From Pyrenochaeta sp. MPI-SDFR-AT-0127 (Eukaryota; Ascomycota; Dothideomycetes; Pleosporales; Cucurbitariaceae): DNA of 64,000 nucleotides. The notes beneath the pieces were generated by a model that saw only the letters and a program-made list of their open reading frames with translations, made no database searches and was not told the origin of the DNA. Shown here in pieces: positions 45,756 to 55,330 of the stretch. The stretch covers positions 604,910 through 668,909 of the forward strand of contig JAGTJM010000019.1 of the NCBI GenBank assembly GCA_020747015.1. The letters run 5' to 3'. How positions within the stretch are numbered: position 1 is the first letter of the stretch; each line of letters starts with the position of its first letter. The position numbers and the translations under genes are program-made.

Positions 45756-47269
45756 TCAAAGAGAGTACCTAGGGGTATCTACCTCTATATTCCTACAATA
45801 TGCATAGTTTTTTTTGGGGCATCTCCAGGGTACATTCACGCCAAAATCATCTGCTACCCGCATCGCGGACACAACGCAGCCTTCCAACAACACCATACCA
45901 TCCCAGCACCACCCACCAGCCAACCAAACGTTGTTGTCGCCATTTCTCCATGGAGGCATATGTTTTTCGTCTGCACAAGCTGGTGGGAAGTTTTCAAAAA
46001 TTGCGTTGACTATCCGCTGGCTCTCTGGATTCCGCAGAACGCGAGTGAACTTTGCAGACCGGATGGCAAAAGCAGGACTAATGGGAGTCAAAGGACAAGT
46101 TGTTACGATTGGGCCGCATGGCTGGACGTGGTGCGACGCCGTCTTGTGAACGTCTTCGGTTGTTGTGTGAAGGTAGATAAGCTGTGCACCGTGTTTGTCC
46201 GTGTCAAATGCTACGGCTCCTTTGTGCAGCACACTTTGATCGGTATGCACAACGCTCTCCACCACAGCAACTGGGATGCGTGACATGTGATGTTGAAGAG
46301 GTGCGAAGATGTGGCCAACCACGTCCGGAGACACTGCGATGACGACTCTATCAAATAACTCTGTAGTCATCTGCGCCTCGCTTCCTTTCTTCCACGAAAC
46401 TCTGACGCCCTTTTCAAACGGATTCACGCATGTAACGGTTGCGGAGAATTCACAGGGGATCTCTTGGAGTAGTCGATCCTGCACCTCTCGCACGCCATCA
46501 GACACGGTGTAATGTGGAGCGCGGTGCGTTTTGCGCTTGTACTCGATCACGTCGCTCGCAGGAAAGCCAAGTAGCGAGGCATGTGGGCAGGTGGTGACGC
46601 TCGATATCAGTGGCAGCAGGTAAGATGTCACGAAGCGCTGCGAAACCCATGTTCTCTGCAGATAATGTTGCAGTGTCTCCCCTCGCTCGGGCGCTATCAT
46701 GAAGCAGCATATTGAGAACCAAGCATAGCAGGCCAATAGATATACGGCTTCAACCACGTAGGCTATAATCCCAAGGGAGATGGGGCGAGGCGGAGGCTGG
46801 TGCATGTTTGAGGCGTGGACAAAGTATGAGACATTGCTTCGGCCCCGGCCCTGTGACGGCCCGGACTGTGGTTTTGCGAATTCGAAAAGGAAGTGCTGTG
46901 TACGGTATCGCACGCCCAGATGATCGTAGAGTGCCTTCAAATTGCCGTAGAAGCCGCCCGCAAAGGCGCGCATAGGCAGGTCGATGCGGTCCGATGACGT
47001 CTGCGCGGCATTGGGGATGGAGACAGAGGCAGCATCAAGTGAGGGTGAGCGGCCCTATGGATGGTATCTTGTTAGCATGCCCTCGTGAGGACGGTGGGTG
47101 GTAGATGGTGGGGAGTGGGTGGTGGGCTGTGGGCAGTGGGCAGACGTACCGATTCAAAGACCTTGACGGCGTAGCGCTGGCGGGCATCGTTGAACAGTAG
47201 ATGCGCGCTGACCAGGCCGGCCAACCCAGACCCGATGATGGCGACTCGTATCTGCGCTTGCGAGTCCAT
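45756..47269 (-). CDS. FAD-dependent amine oxidase-like flavoprotein
   Basis: Exons 47269-47150 and 47054-45756 join in phase 0 to give 472 residues. The ATG at 47267-47269 starts MDSQAQIRVAIIGSGLAGL; an open extension upstream adds nothing conserved. The Rossmann FAD-binding motif GSGLAG is at residues 14-19, followed by the expected VFES acidic end of the second strand, completed across the splice. The C-terminal FAD contact is seen as LAGGWCWDGMVLLEGCVVSAMRVADD. A hydrophobic segment near residue 130 (GIIAYVVEAVYLLACYAWF) may dock to membranes. The family includes amine oxidases, carotenoid/squalene desaturases and partners of lipid cyclopropane synthases, and oxidises C-N or C-C bonds. 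The substrate is unknown. It is divergent from the monooxygenase gene over 406 bases. Confidence 0.88.
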
Positions 47270-47675
47270 GTTTGCAAGCTGTGCAGAAATTGATCTATAA
47301 CAGCTATCACGGCGCTCTCGTACAAGCTTCCACAATGTCCAAGGACTTCTGGCAAGCATGAACGTTTCGCCTCGGCTGGGCACAAGGCTCAAAAACGGGC
47401 CGGCCGACGACCTCAATTGGCAGTGCCTCCGAAAGCTGCGCCCAGAGAGGGCGAGACGAGCAACGCTCCAAGTGCATCATGTTTACGTTCCTAGCGGACA
47501 AGCAGACGGCGGCTGCCAACTCCTGATGTCATCATGAAGGAAGAGCAGCAGCTGATTGGCGGCAACCACTCGGCCAGCCGAGCTGGTTCCTGGCCGCCGT
47601 CGCCTTGCACATCTACCACGACACGTCGTCGCAGCTGGAAGCCGCATCTTTCTCTGCTTTTGGTCTCTGGCAACC
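47270..47675. promoter_or_regulatory. 406-base divergent promoter of the two flavoenzymes
   Basis: The amine oxidase-like gene and the monooxygenase start on opposite sides of this short interval, so they are likely controlled together. It contains CGGCCAGCCG at 47571-47580, an inverted CGG pair with a four-base spacer, the general type of site bound by fungal Zn2Cys6 dimers. Another GC-rich palindromic patch lies near 47397-47406. No regulator gene lies within the set. Confidence 0.4.
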
Positions 47676-49742
47676 ATGGCTGGCACCGACAGGTTGCCCA
47701 CGATGCGCATTGCGGTGATAGGTGCCGGGTACGTCGTCACTTGATACCACCAGAGATGCTTTGAGCCGTTCCTGACCATCAAAGCCCCGGCGGCTTGACG
47801 ACGCTCAAGACGCTGCTGGAAGCATCCACCCCTGCACGGCCAATAGAAGCTGTACTGTTCGAGGCGTAAGTCAGCATTCAGCTCAGATGCACATTTACAC
47901 GCTGTGACATGCAAACCTCCCTCTGAACCGAATCCAGTGAAGAGAAAATCGGTGGCACGTTTCAGTATCGCGCCTACGAGAACGCCGAATTGGTGTCATC
48001 AAAACAGCTAACGACTTTCTCCGACCACCGCTTCCCCCTCTCTACTCCAGATCATATCTCGCTCCCGCAGTACGTCGAATACCTGCATTCTTACGTACAT
48101 GCCTTTTCTCTGGAACCACTCATCAAACTGGGCTGCCGGGTCACCCGCATTGAACCACTGGCCAAATCGACTAATCAACCATGGAAGCATCGGATCAGAT
48201 ATCTAGATGGACACAAAGGGGGGGAAGAGCAAACCTTTGACTGTTCACATGTTGCAATATGTACCGGCCTACACGTCGAACCCAATGTACCAAGCATACC
48301 CGGTATCGAGAATGTCCGGGGCGAAGTATTTCACTCTTCACGCTACAAGGAACGAAACCAACTAACAAGCCGGGACGTTCTCATTATGGGTTGTGGAGAA
48401 ACTGCCATGGGTAAGCTCAATACCCTCGGGGGGAATGTCCGCTCAGCATGACAGACATTGCGTACGAGGCCATCAAAGCAGATGCCAAGTCAGTAACCAT
48501 GTGCTTCCGAACGGGCTTCCTCTCATTCCCCAAGGCTCTATCACGCTTTAAAGTTTTTGGAAAGCAATTTGAGGGTGGCCTTCCCATTGATGGTCTCATC
48601 ACGAACCTTTTCGAGACAGCCTACGTCCACCGCGCAATAGCTGCAAGTCGCCTGCGCTGGCTTGTATCTGATTATGTCATCAAACGCGTATTGTGGTTTC
48701 TGACCGGCACCCAAGCTGGCATGAAGTAAGTGTTCGTGTATGAAAGGCATGCGAGACCTTCTCTAACTTTATGCTGCCTTGGCCCTCAGCCAACATGTTG
48801 GCGTACTACCACACGATCGACTAGGTAGAGCATTTGTATTTCTCAACAAAAGTAGTAAAGCGATGCCTTATCTGAACAGGCCATATCAGCAGGAACACCC
48901 TCTAGCCTTCCTTGGAAATGGTTATGTGGATCCGCCAGAAGATGCGCAGTCAAAGAGGTGGGTAGACACATGCTCGTTTCCTGAGCATGTAGATGAATCG
49001 GGAAGAGTCGTTTTTGAGGAAAGACCAGACCGCCAAGATTGGAGACGTATGAAGAACACTGAAGTGCGGCCAAGTTGCGTAGTCTACTGTACTGGCTACA
49101 GACAGTCCTTTTCATTCCTTGATCCTACTTACCCAATAGCCTCCGACGCCACTATCCGTAATATCATCTCTCCTGCCGAACCTAGCGTGTCCTTTATTGG
49201 TTTCGTCCGCCCTGGCGTTGGTGCCATTCCACCCATTGCCGAACAGCAAGCCATGTGGTGGACAGCACTTATCACTGGCCAGATGACTATGCCCAAAGAC
49301 CCACCATACTACCATCTTTTGTCGCGAAAGGAGTCGCGCATTCAATACGGTGTCGATCATAGTGCATATATGAGTACATTAGGAAAGGATTTTGGTGGCG
49401 CACCCGGCCTCCGTGAGTTGTGGGTTATACATGGGCTGAAGGTGGTATTGGTCTATTGCTTTGGAGCCAGTTTTGTTACATTCTACAGGCTCGTGGGGCC
49501 GTTCAAGAGCGAGGTCGCCCCAGGAATAGCAAAGACAGAGCTAGCAGAAACGATAACACGGAGAGGAGTTCTTGGCAACCTGTTCTTTGGTGTGAGTACC
49601 CTTCACCCAACTTGTCGTATTCGTTATGCGAATCTTAACCTTGTGCCAGGTCATTCCCATGGCTTTCTATGGCCTCATTAATGCTATGGCATTGATGCTA
49701 GAAATTTTTGGATTCATCCCAAGGGAGACATCAGTTTTTTAG
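47676..49742 (+). CDS. flavin-dependent monooxygenase (FMO-like)
   Basis: Six exons: 47676-47728, 47785-47865, 47938-48410, 48455-48725, 48790-49591 and 49650-49742. Together they give 590 residues in one frame. The FAD motif GAGPGG is built across the first splice. The FMO fingerprint region reads GEVFHSSRYK (F-x-x-x-x-HS-x-x-Y type). The NADPH motif is MGCGETAMD, completed across the third intron. A hydrophobic C-terminus (VIPMAFYGLINAMALMLEIFGF) probably anchors it in a membrane, as in animal FMOs. Such enzymes insert one oxygen of O2 at N, S or, in the Baeyer-Villiger branch, next to a carbonyl. The substrate is unknown, but the set of neighbours (oxidase, methyltransferase, transporter) suggests tailoring of one small molecule. 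Confidence 0.92.
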
Positions 49743-50560
49743 TATAGTAAAGCGAAGCTCTGGTCACAAATCAGGCAGACCAGTTTCACTATGGACTTTG
49801 TTATGTGGTATTAGGTTGGGTTAACACTTTGGCACACTTGCACGAACATTAGCAAGATGATATGCAAAATCTATTCTGAACCAGCAACGAGCAATTAACC
49901 TACTTCAAATACCTTAACACTATCTCGAACTTCTGCCACTTGTGCCTTTTCGATTGCTCCGTCTTTGAGGATCATCTCGAGCCCACTGACTTTCGAAAGC
50001 ATAAGCCAGAAATACAGCATAAGTCGTAGCAAGCCTAAGGTTTACGGCAATCGGATTCAATGGAAGCGTGGAAGCTCCATATAGTACTTCCTATTGTGCT
50101 TCCTGGCTCGCGGCTCATCACTCCTAAGAGCGAGTATACAACTCTTAATCGAGGATTTTAGCTCAAGGGCTTTTGCGTAGGTTGAAGTCTGGGGTGCTTG
50201 CAGGCCAAGCTTTCACTCCCTAAGAAAACCCCTCTATAATCTAGGCGCATACCATATGTGCTAGCAATTGGTACAAGGTGTATCGCAAGCGTTTGGGAGA
50301 AGAGGTAGAGGACGCGTGGCTGTGCAGAGTAGCAATAACAATCGCTTTACACAAGTACAGCTGTGGGATAAATTCACTCTGTTGAACATCCGGGACTTCA
50401 TCAAGTGCATTACGCTTACAAATACAATCAATCTTTGCTAAAGTTTGTGTCACGCGATTCTGTTGTCACCCTGTACGTCCGACTGACGCGCCACAATGTT
50501 CGCTATGCACGTCTCAGTACCATCTCATAGCACCATTTGGCCACCAACAATAACAGCATT
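49743..50560. other. convergent 3' spacer
   Basis: The stretch lies between the stop codons of the monooxygenase (plus) and the HECT ligase (minus). It contains no supported gene; only a short minus frame (50241-50453) without domain character is open. Confidence 0.4.
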
Positions 50561-53500
50561 TCAGCTTAAGTCAAAGCCAGCACCCGAGAAAACACTATAA
50601 AGCAGCTTTTCTTTCAGAACATTCTCATCCCTGTACATGGGTAGCTTGAGCAAGTTTACACACGTACTAGTGCTGGGTAATCGTTCTTGGTCACTCCCAG
50701 CATCCCTGATGCTAAACCTTGGATTCAGGGTACCAAAACCCAGGAGCGGTGCTCGAGGTGTACTTGTTACGAATTTGAGCACAGCGCGCCGCTCGTCATC
50801 CGACATCTTCCTCATAGTCCTCCAAAATAGCTCAATTGTAGGGTGTTCAAGCCCATCGTCACCAATGACATACGTGCCACCATATATGGTGTTACGGCGT
50901 AAGTCTTCAACATCGATCGATGTACGTGTCCCGCTGACGAGGGTCTGTAGCTCGGATTGATTGAACATGGAAAGCCAAGAGGGTTGAACCATGGAGCTGA
51001 GACCGCGAAGGAAAGCGGTGGTTTGAAGGAAGGGCTGGTATTGAAGGCGATGACGTGCCATGTAGCTGATGTAGACAAGACGATTCTGATTAGTGACTGG
51101 AGTGTTTGCGCCATCAGTCATCAGTTCTTTCGTGATGGCTTTGGTTTTCTTAGGTTCTGTAGCGTGATCTACAACAACGGTGTCTGTCACAGTAAAGTTC
51201 AGTGAGAAGTCCTCAACATCCCCTGAGTATGTCTTCAGTTTGTGTAGACCCTGATGGAGCTCCCCATCTAAGTCACGAAGGTCATTCAACGTGGGTCGAT
51301 AACCAAACTCGCTTGGTGCAGACTGCGCACCACCCGCGAGAGACCACTTGCGAAGAAAGAACGGAGCGAAATTGACGTCGATAAGTATGCCTTCGTACAG
51401 ACACTTCCCGATTATGCGGCCTAAGAACTCATAGCGCTGAAGGAGCTCAGAAACCTGCAAACGAAATTCGGGCGAATTTTCATGGAGGCCAGTCTGGCTC
51501 AAGGCCTCTTTATGCTCCTCAACGGCCACAGGATTTGGGTACAGGAGATGTTGATCGTTTTCAACGAACATTTCGATGGATTCTGTTGGCATGAAAGCTC
51601 GATTAGTAACACTGGTGAGGAACTCCTTTGTAACACCACCACCATCAATACCAGCCTCCGGAGCCCCAAATTGATCCATGAATGTAATCTGAATTGGTTC
51701 TTTTAGGCCTTGTCCCAGCGAAAAGAACTGCTCAAAAGCATCTTCAAACTCGTATTCTCTTCTGATCTTCGCTGCGTGCCTTTCGAAATGACGGCCAGCA
51801 TCGGGTCGTTGCATGACTCTGAACCGCCAAGCCTCTGGATCAGAGCTGCCTCTCCGTTTAGTCATATCCAAATGCACGAACTCGCGGAAAATCTGCACCC
51901 GAGTGGTGAAGGGAATGAAAAATGGCATATTCTGCAAAATCTCCAAGCGGGGTGCCACAGCCTGCAGGTATCTTCTTCTGGAAGCTTTACGCTGTTGTCG
52001 CTGTAATTTTTCCAATCGGCGCTGCTGCTGAGTTCTGCTCGTGCCTATGAGCCGTGGTGTGTCGTCAATCTCGTCTTCCTCCACGTCAATATCATCTGCA
52101 TCTTCCTCTTGGATCTTGTGACGTGATTCTTCTTCTTCAACCACAGCAGGAATGAAGCCAGTCATATCGAACCGTGAGGTCATGAGCCAGTGATCAGAAG
52201 GCAAGAACGTGCGCCGAGAGTCTCGTTCGTAGACCATGCGAAGGAGGCCAGTAACCAAACTTTTGACATAATCGATTTTCAAGCCGGCAACACCGCCGAT
52301 AGAAGATTCAGTCGGTTGTTTTTGGGGCTGGCTATCAGCCGCAGTAGGATTGAAGAATTTGAGGCCCACGTTGCTATTGGTGGCAGCTTCTTCTGCCATG
52401 GTAATGTCAGCTGCATTGAAATACAGAGTGAAGCCTAGATTCTTGAGGAAAGTTGTCAAGTCCTTTACTTCGCTCAAGGGCAAGCCGTTATCACGGATCT
52501 GACCAGAGTACATGTCTTGATGGCCAGCAGAAAAGAATTCCTCATCGTCCGTAACCTTCAGAACAAAGGTATAGAGTTCCAAAAACACAAGAATCACCCG
52601 CCACTCGTCGGCCACAATAGCGTCACGATCGACCATTTGTTGTGCCGGCCGCCATAGTCCGTATGATGTCAGTTCCGATGCTACTGGGTGATCGGGATCA
52701 TTGGAGACGGCAACCCTCGACTTGAGGAGCCCTATAGCCGCCCTCGAGTCCCCGAAAATCGTAGTAAACACCGATGAGCGTTTTGATGCCTCCCAAAAAT
52801 ATCGTATAGCAGGCAGATTTCTTGTGCCAAGCGCAGAAGATACGCTTGATGGTCCAATATAGAGCCACATACGTATTTCATCGCCTCGTTTCGGAAAAAA
52901 ACGAAGTAGTGCCAATGCATAGTTCGCCAGCTGTCTCGCTTCTTCAATTTTCTCGTTATCCGTAGCCTCCGGCGACGGTGACAAACCCGCCAGTAAGCTC
53001 CCAATACATTCTTGATGGACCAAAGAAAAGAGCTGCTCCTTCAAGAAACCTGTTGCTGCGTTGGACAATGGATTGGCTTGGTGACCCTCCAAGGCCTCAC
53101 TGATGGATTGTGTACCGTCAATAATATTAACTGGTAGCGAGTTGAGTAGTGACGAGACTACTGTGACGAAGTCCTTGTGCACAGCATAGGCTTCCGGAGA
53201 ATTGAATTTGTGGGCGAAGCGGTGAAAGTAAATAAAGGAGCCAAGCATCTGCAACCGGCTGCTCGGATCCTTTAATTCGTGGTACGCCTGTAGACCCGAG
53301 TCTCTGAGTAGTCTGGCCAGCGCACCTGCGAGAAGCTTATAATCGATCGAACTAGCGAGTGAGTCCCGAAACTTCAGTATCAACGGTGACATTAAATCGG
53401 AGCCAAGCAATGGGAGGGCGAGAAAGGTGCAGCCAAAAGCCTCGTACGCATCCAAAGTGTGGCTCGTGACATGTTCCAAGGGTGAGGTGATGGTTGCGAG

Positions 53501-54187
53501 GAGAAGATGCCATGCACTTGGGTCAGCTGTATTTGGTGCTTCGATTGAAGGCCCGAGTGTTGATGCTAGATGTGACAGGGTACGATAGAATTGCTGCGCG
53601 TTCTGGGACGTCTCAGAAGGTATCTGGTCAGCAACAAAGCGTATGGAGGCGAGAATCCGTCCAGTGTGCTCCCAAGAGAATACAGGAGACTGGGAATGCT
53701 GTCCTAGTACCTCCAGCAGTATAATCTCTAACTTCAAATAGGCGATTAGCCACGATCGATCTATCGCGGTATCCAGCCTTGGTGCCGTCTTCATTTGTCG
53801 AGCGCTGAAATGCTGTATCCGATTCACATCATCCTTTCTTCGGGAAGAAGCGAAGAGGAGCAGTCGCTGCAGCTGGGTAAGGGCCTCCTTCTCTGATCGA
53901 TATGCTGCAATCGGCGTAGTGCCAGCTGCGCCCTCGTCGACATCCCAGGCTTGCCTCATCTCATCAGCAAGCTCCTGCCTGCTTGCGTGTCCCCTCCATA
54001 CCCGCTGTATTCGCTTGACCGCGTTTAACGTGTCTCGTTCTCGCTGCCGCTGTGCCCGCTCCTGCTGCGCTCGGTCGAGAGCTGCTTGGGATCCGGCGCC
54101 GCCAGCAGTACCGAACGGGTTCGTCTTCTTACCACCGAGATTGACTTGACGGGGCCTCCGTGCGTTTCCCGTGAAGCTGGTGAACAT
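50561..54187 (-). CDS. hul5: HECT-domain E3 ubiquitin ligase, Hul5/UBE3C-like
   Basis: A single exon of 1208 residues from the ATG at 54185-54187. An IQ-like motif near residue 60 (VKRIQRVWRGHASRQEL) and the length match the Hul5/UBE3C class. A strongly acidic stretch (about residues 680-705) precedes a basic Q/R-rich coil. The HECT domain fills about the last 380 residues: FGAPEAGIDGGGVTKEF, LGRIIGKCLYEGILIDVNF and, 32 residues from the end, STSTCVNLLKLPMY with the catalytic Cys at about 1176. The enzyme accepts ubiquitin from an E2 on that Cys and passes it on; Hul5 extends chains at the proteasome and clears misfolded proteins. Its start codon lies only about 350 bases from the AT-rich repeat block. 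Confidence 0.95.
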   Translation of the reverse strand: MFTSFTGNARRPRQVNLGGKKTNPFGTAGGAGSQAALDRAQQERAQRQRERDTLNAVKRIQRVWRGHASRQELADEMRQAWDVDEGAAGTTPIAAYRSEKEALTQLQRLLLFASSRRKDDVNRIQHFSARQMKTAPRLDTAIDRSWLIAYLKLEIILLEVLGQHSQSPVFSWEHTGRILASIRFVADQIPSETSQNAQQFYRTLSHLASTLGPSIEAPNTADPSAWHLLLATITSPLEHVTSHTLDAYEAFGCTFLALPLLGSDLMSPLILKFRDSLASSIDYKLLAGALARLLRDSGLQAYHELKDPSSRLQMLGSFIYFHRFAHKFNSPEAYAVHKDFVTVVSSLLNSLPVNIIDGTQSISEALEGHQANPLSNAATGFLKEQLFSLVHQECIGSLLAGLSPSPEATDNEKIEEARQLANYALALLRFFPKRGDEIRMWLYIGPSSVSSALGTRNLPAIRYFWEASKRSSVFTTIFGDSRAAIGLLKSRVAVSNDPDHPVASELTSYGLWRPAQQMVDRDAIVADEWRVILVFLELYTFVLKVTDDEEFFSAGHQDMYSGQIRDNGLPLSEVKDLTTFLKNLGFTLYFNAADITMAEEAATNSNVGLKFFNPTAADSQPQKQPTESSIGGVAGLKIDYVKSLVTGLLRMVYERDSRRTFLPSDHWLMTSRFDMTGFIPAVVEEEESRHKIQEEDADDIDVEEDEIDDTPRLIGTSRTQQQRRLEKLQRQQRKASRRRYLQAVAPRLEILQNMPFFIPFTTRVQIFREFVHLDMTKRRGSSDPEAWRFRVMQRPDAGRHFERHAAKIRREYEFEDAFEQFFSLGQGLKEPIQITFMDQFGAPEAGIDGGGVTKEFLTSVTNRAFMPTESIEMFVENDQHLLYPNPVAVEEHKEALSQTGLHENSPEFRLQVSELLQRYEFLGRIIGKCLYEGILIDVNFAPFFLRKWSLAGGAQSAPSEFGYRPTLNDLRDLDGELHQGLHKLKTYSGDVEDFSLNFTVTDTVVVDHATEPKKTKAITKELMTDGANTPVTNQNRLVYISYMARHRLQYQPFLQTTAFLRGLSSMVQPSWLSMFNQSELQTLVSGTRTSIDVEDLRRNTIYGGTYVIGDDGLEHPTIELFWRTMRKMSDDERRAVLKFVTSTPRAPLLGFGTLNPRFSIRDAGSDQERLPSTSTCVNLLKLPMYRDENVLKEKLLYSVFSGAGFDLS

Positions 54188-54539
54188 AATGGCGTCAATG
54201 ATGGTTGTCTGAGAACGTGTGTACGTGAAGGATGGAAGGAGTAAAATCAGGCCAGCGAAGGCAGCTACCGAAGGGGCGGCTTCGAGCCATAAGACAAGTA
54301 AAGGTGTGGTAGAAGATCAGTAAGCAAAGTATAACCAGGCGAAGTCGAAGAGAAGAAAGGCAGAGGCAGTATACATTTGCTTTCTACCAGCTTCTTTCAA
54401 TCTCCAGCGGCGTGCGTCACGAAGCAACCACGGCCCTAGTCAGCACAGCTGCCGCGAAACCAAATGCTGAGTCATGCATGCACTTGCACCCCACCCAATG
54501 ACGCATCCTATAGGAAAGTGGCCTACACTACTTAGTAGC
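54188..54539. promoter_or_regulatory. upstream region of the HECT ligase gene
   Basis: This is the only normal-composition sequence between the ligase ATG and the repeat block, so the promoter must either be here or reach into repeat DNA. It contains purine-rich runs and no frame. The composition changes abruptly at about 54530-54560. Confidence 0.45.
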
Positions 54540-54769
54540 CTACTACTAAAACGCGTATAATACCTTTAACCTTATTAGCTTTAATATCTTAATACTAGTA
54601 TATAGTATCTTAAAGAGAGAATAGACTAAATCTTATCTTATATATTTCTTATAATAAATATTATATAGAAATAGATATATATATATTTTCCTATAGGATA
54701 AAGGATCCTACTTAAGTAATATTAGACTTATATCTAATACTATCTTAAATAAGCCTTATTACCTCTATT

Positions 54770-54893
54770 CCTTTATATATAAAGATAGCTTATTAGTAGT
54801 AGATAGTAGGATAAGTTCTTTTTATCTTCTTATACTAAACTTATAAAAATAGAAGTATTCTTAGTTATCTACTATAATATATACTTCTATTGC
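54770..54893 (-). repeat. RIP-mutated inverted copy of the LTR at the right edge
   Basis: Read on the minus strand, this stretch matches about 63880-64000 base for base except mainly for C-to-T and G-to-A changes. An example is AAGAACTTATCC shared by both copies, with CTGCTATCTACTGC on the right changed to CTACTATCTACTAC here. It is therefore an old, mutated copy of the same LTR family in opposite orientation. Its outer limits are unclear because divergence is high. Confidence 0.65.
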
Positions 54894-55153
54894 GGAGGAA
54901 GATCCCTCTACTTAAGTATAAGTAGAAGAGTAATCTAACTAATTATATAGAATAGAAGTATAGAGAATATACTAATTAAGAAGATAGATTAGATTAAGTA
55001 TTCTCTAATCCTAAGGGTATATAGTTTAGACTTTATAACTTAGCTTTCTTAGCTAGAGATTAATCTTATCTACTAATCTTTCTCTAAGCTTAGTATACTC
55101 CTATAGTTATAAGCCTAGTACTATAGGACTATAGATTAATTCTTCCTATATAA

Positions 55154-55330
55154 TTATTAAAAGGGGTTTATATCCTTAGTAGAGTAGCTATAATATAAAG
55201 TAGCTAGTATTACTAAGGAGCCTTTTCTTAGTAAGCTTCTAGTTAGAGTAAGTAGAAATAGATAAATAGGTTAAAGTAGTTCTAAGTATTAAATAGTAGT
55301 ATTTAATAATAACCTAAGGTTAATTATAAT
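55154..55330 (+). repeat. 177-base repeat, heavily RIP-mutated copy
   Basis: The sequence aligns over its whole length with 63645-63818 in the same orientation. Apart from a short patch near the left end and two one-base indels, nearly all differences are C-to-T or G-to-A in this copy, for example gtggctac to gtagctat and gatcacaat to aattataat. The repeat may be a piece of a Gypsy LTR, because it lies where the 3' end of the minus-strand Gypsy remnant would be expected. That placement is inference. Confidence 0.7.
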
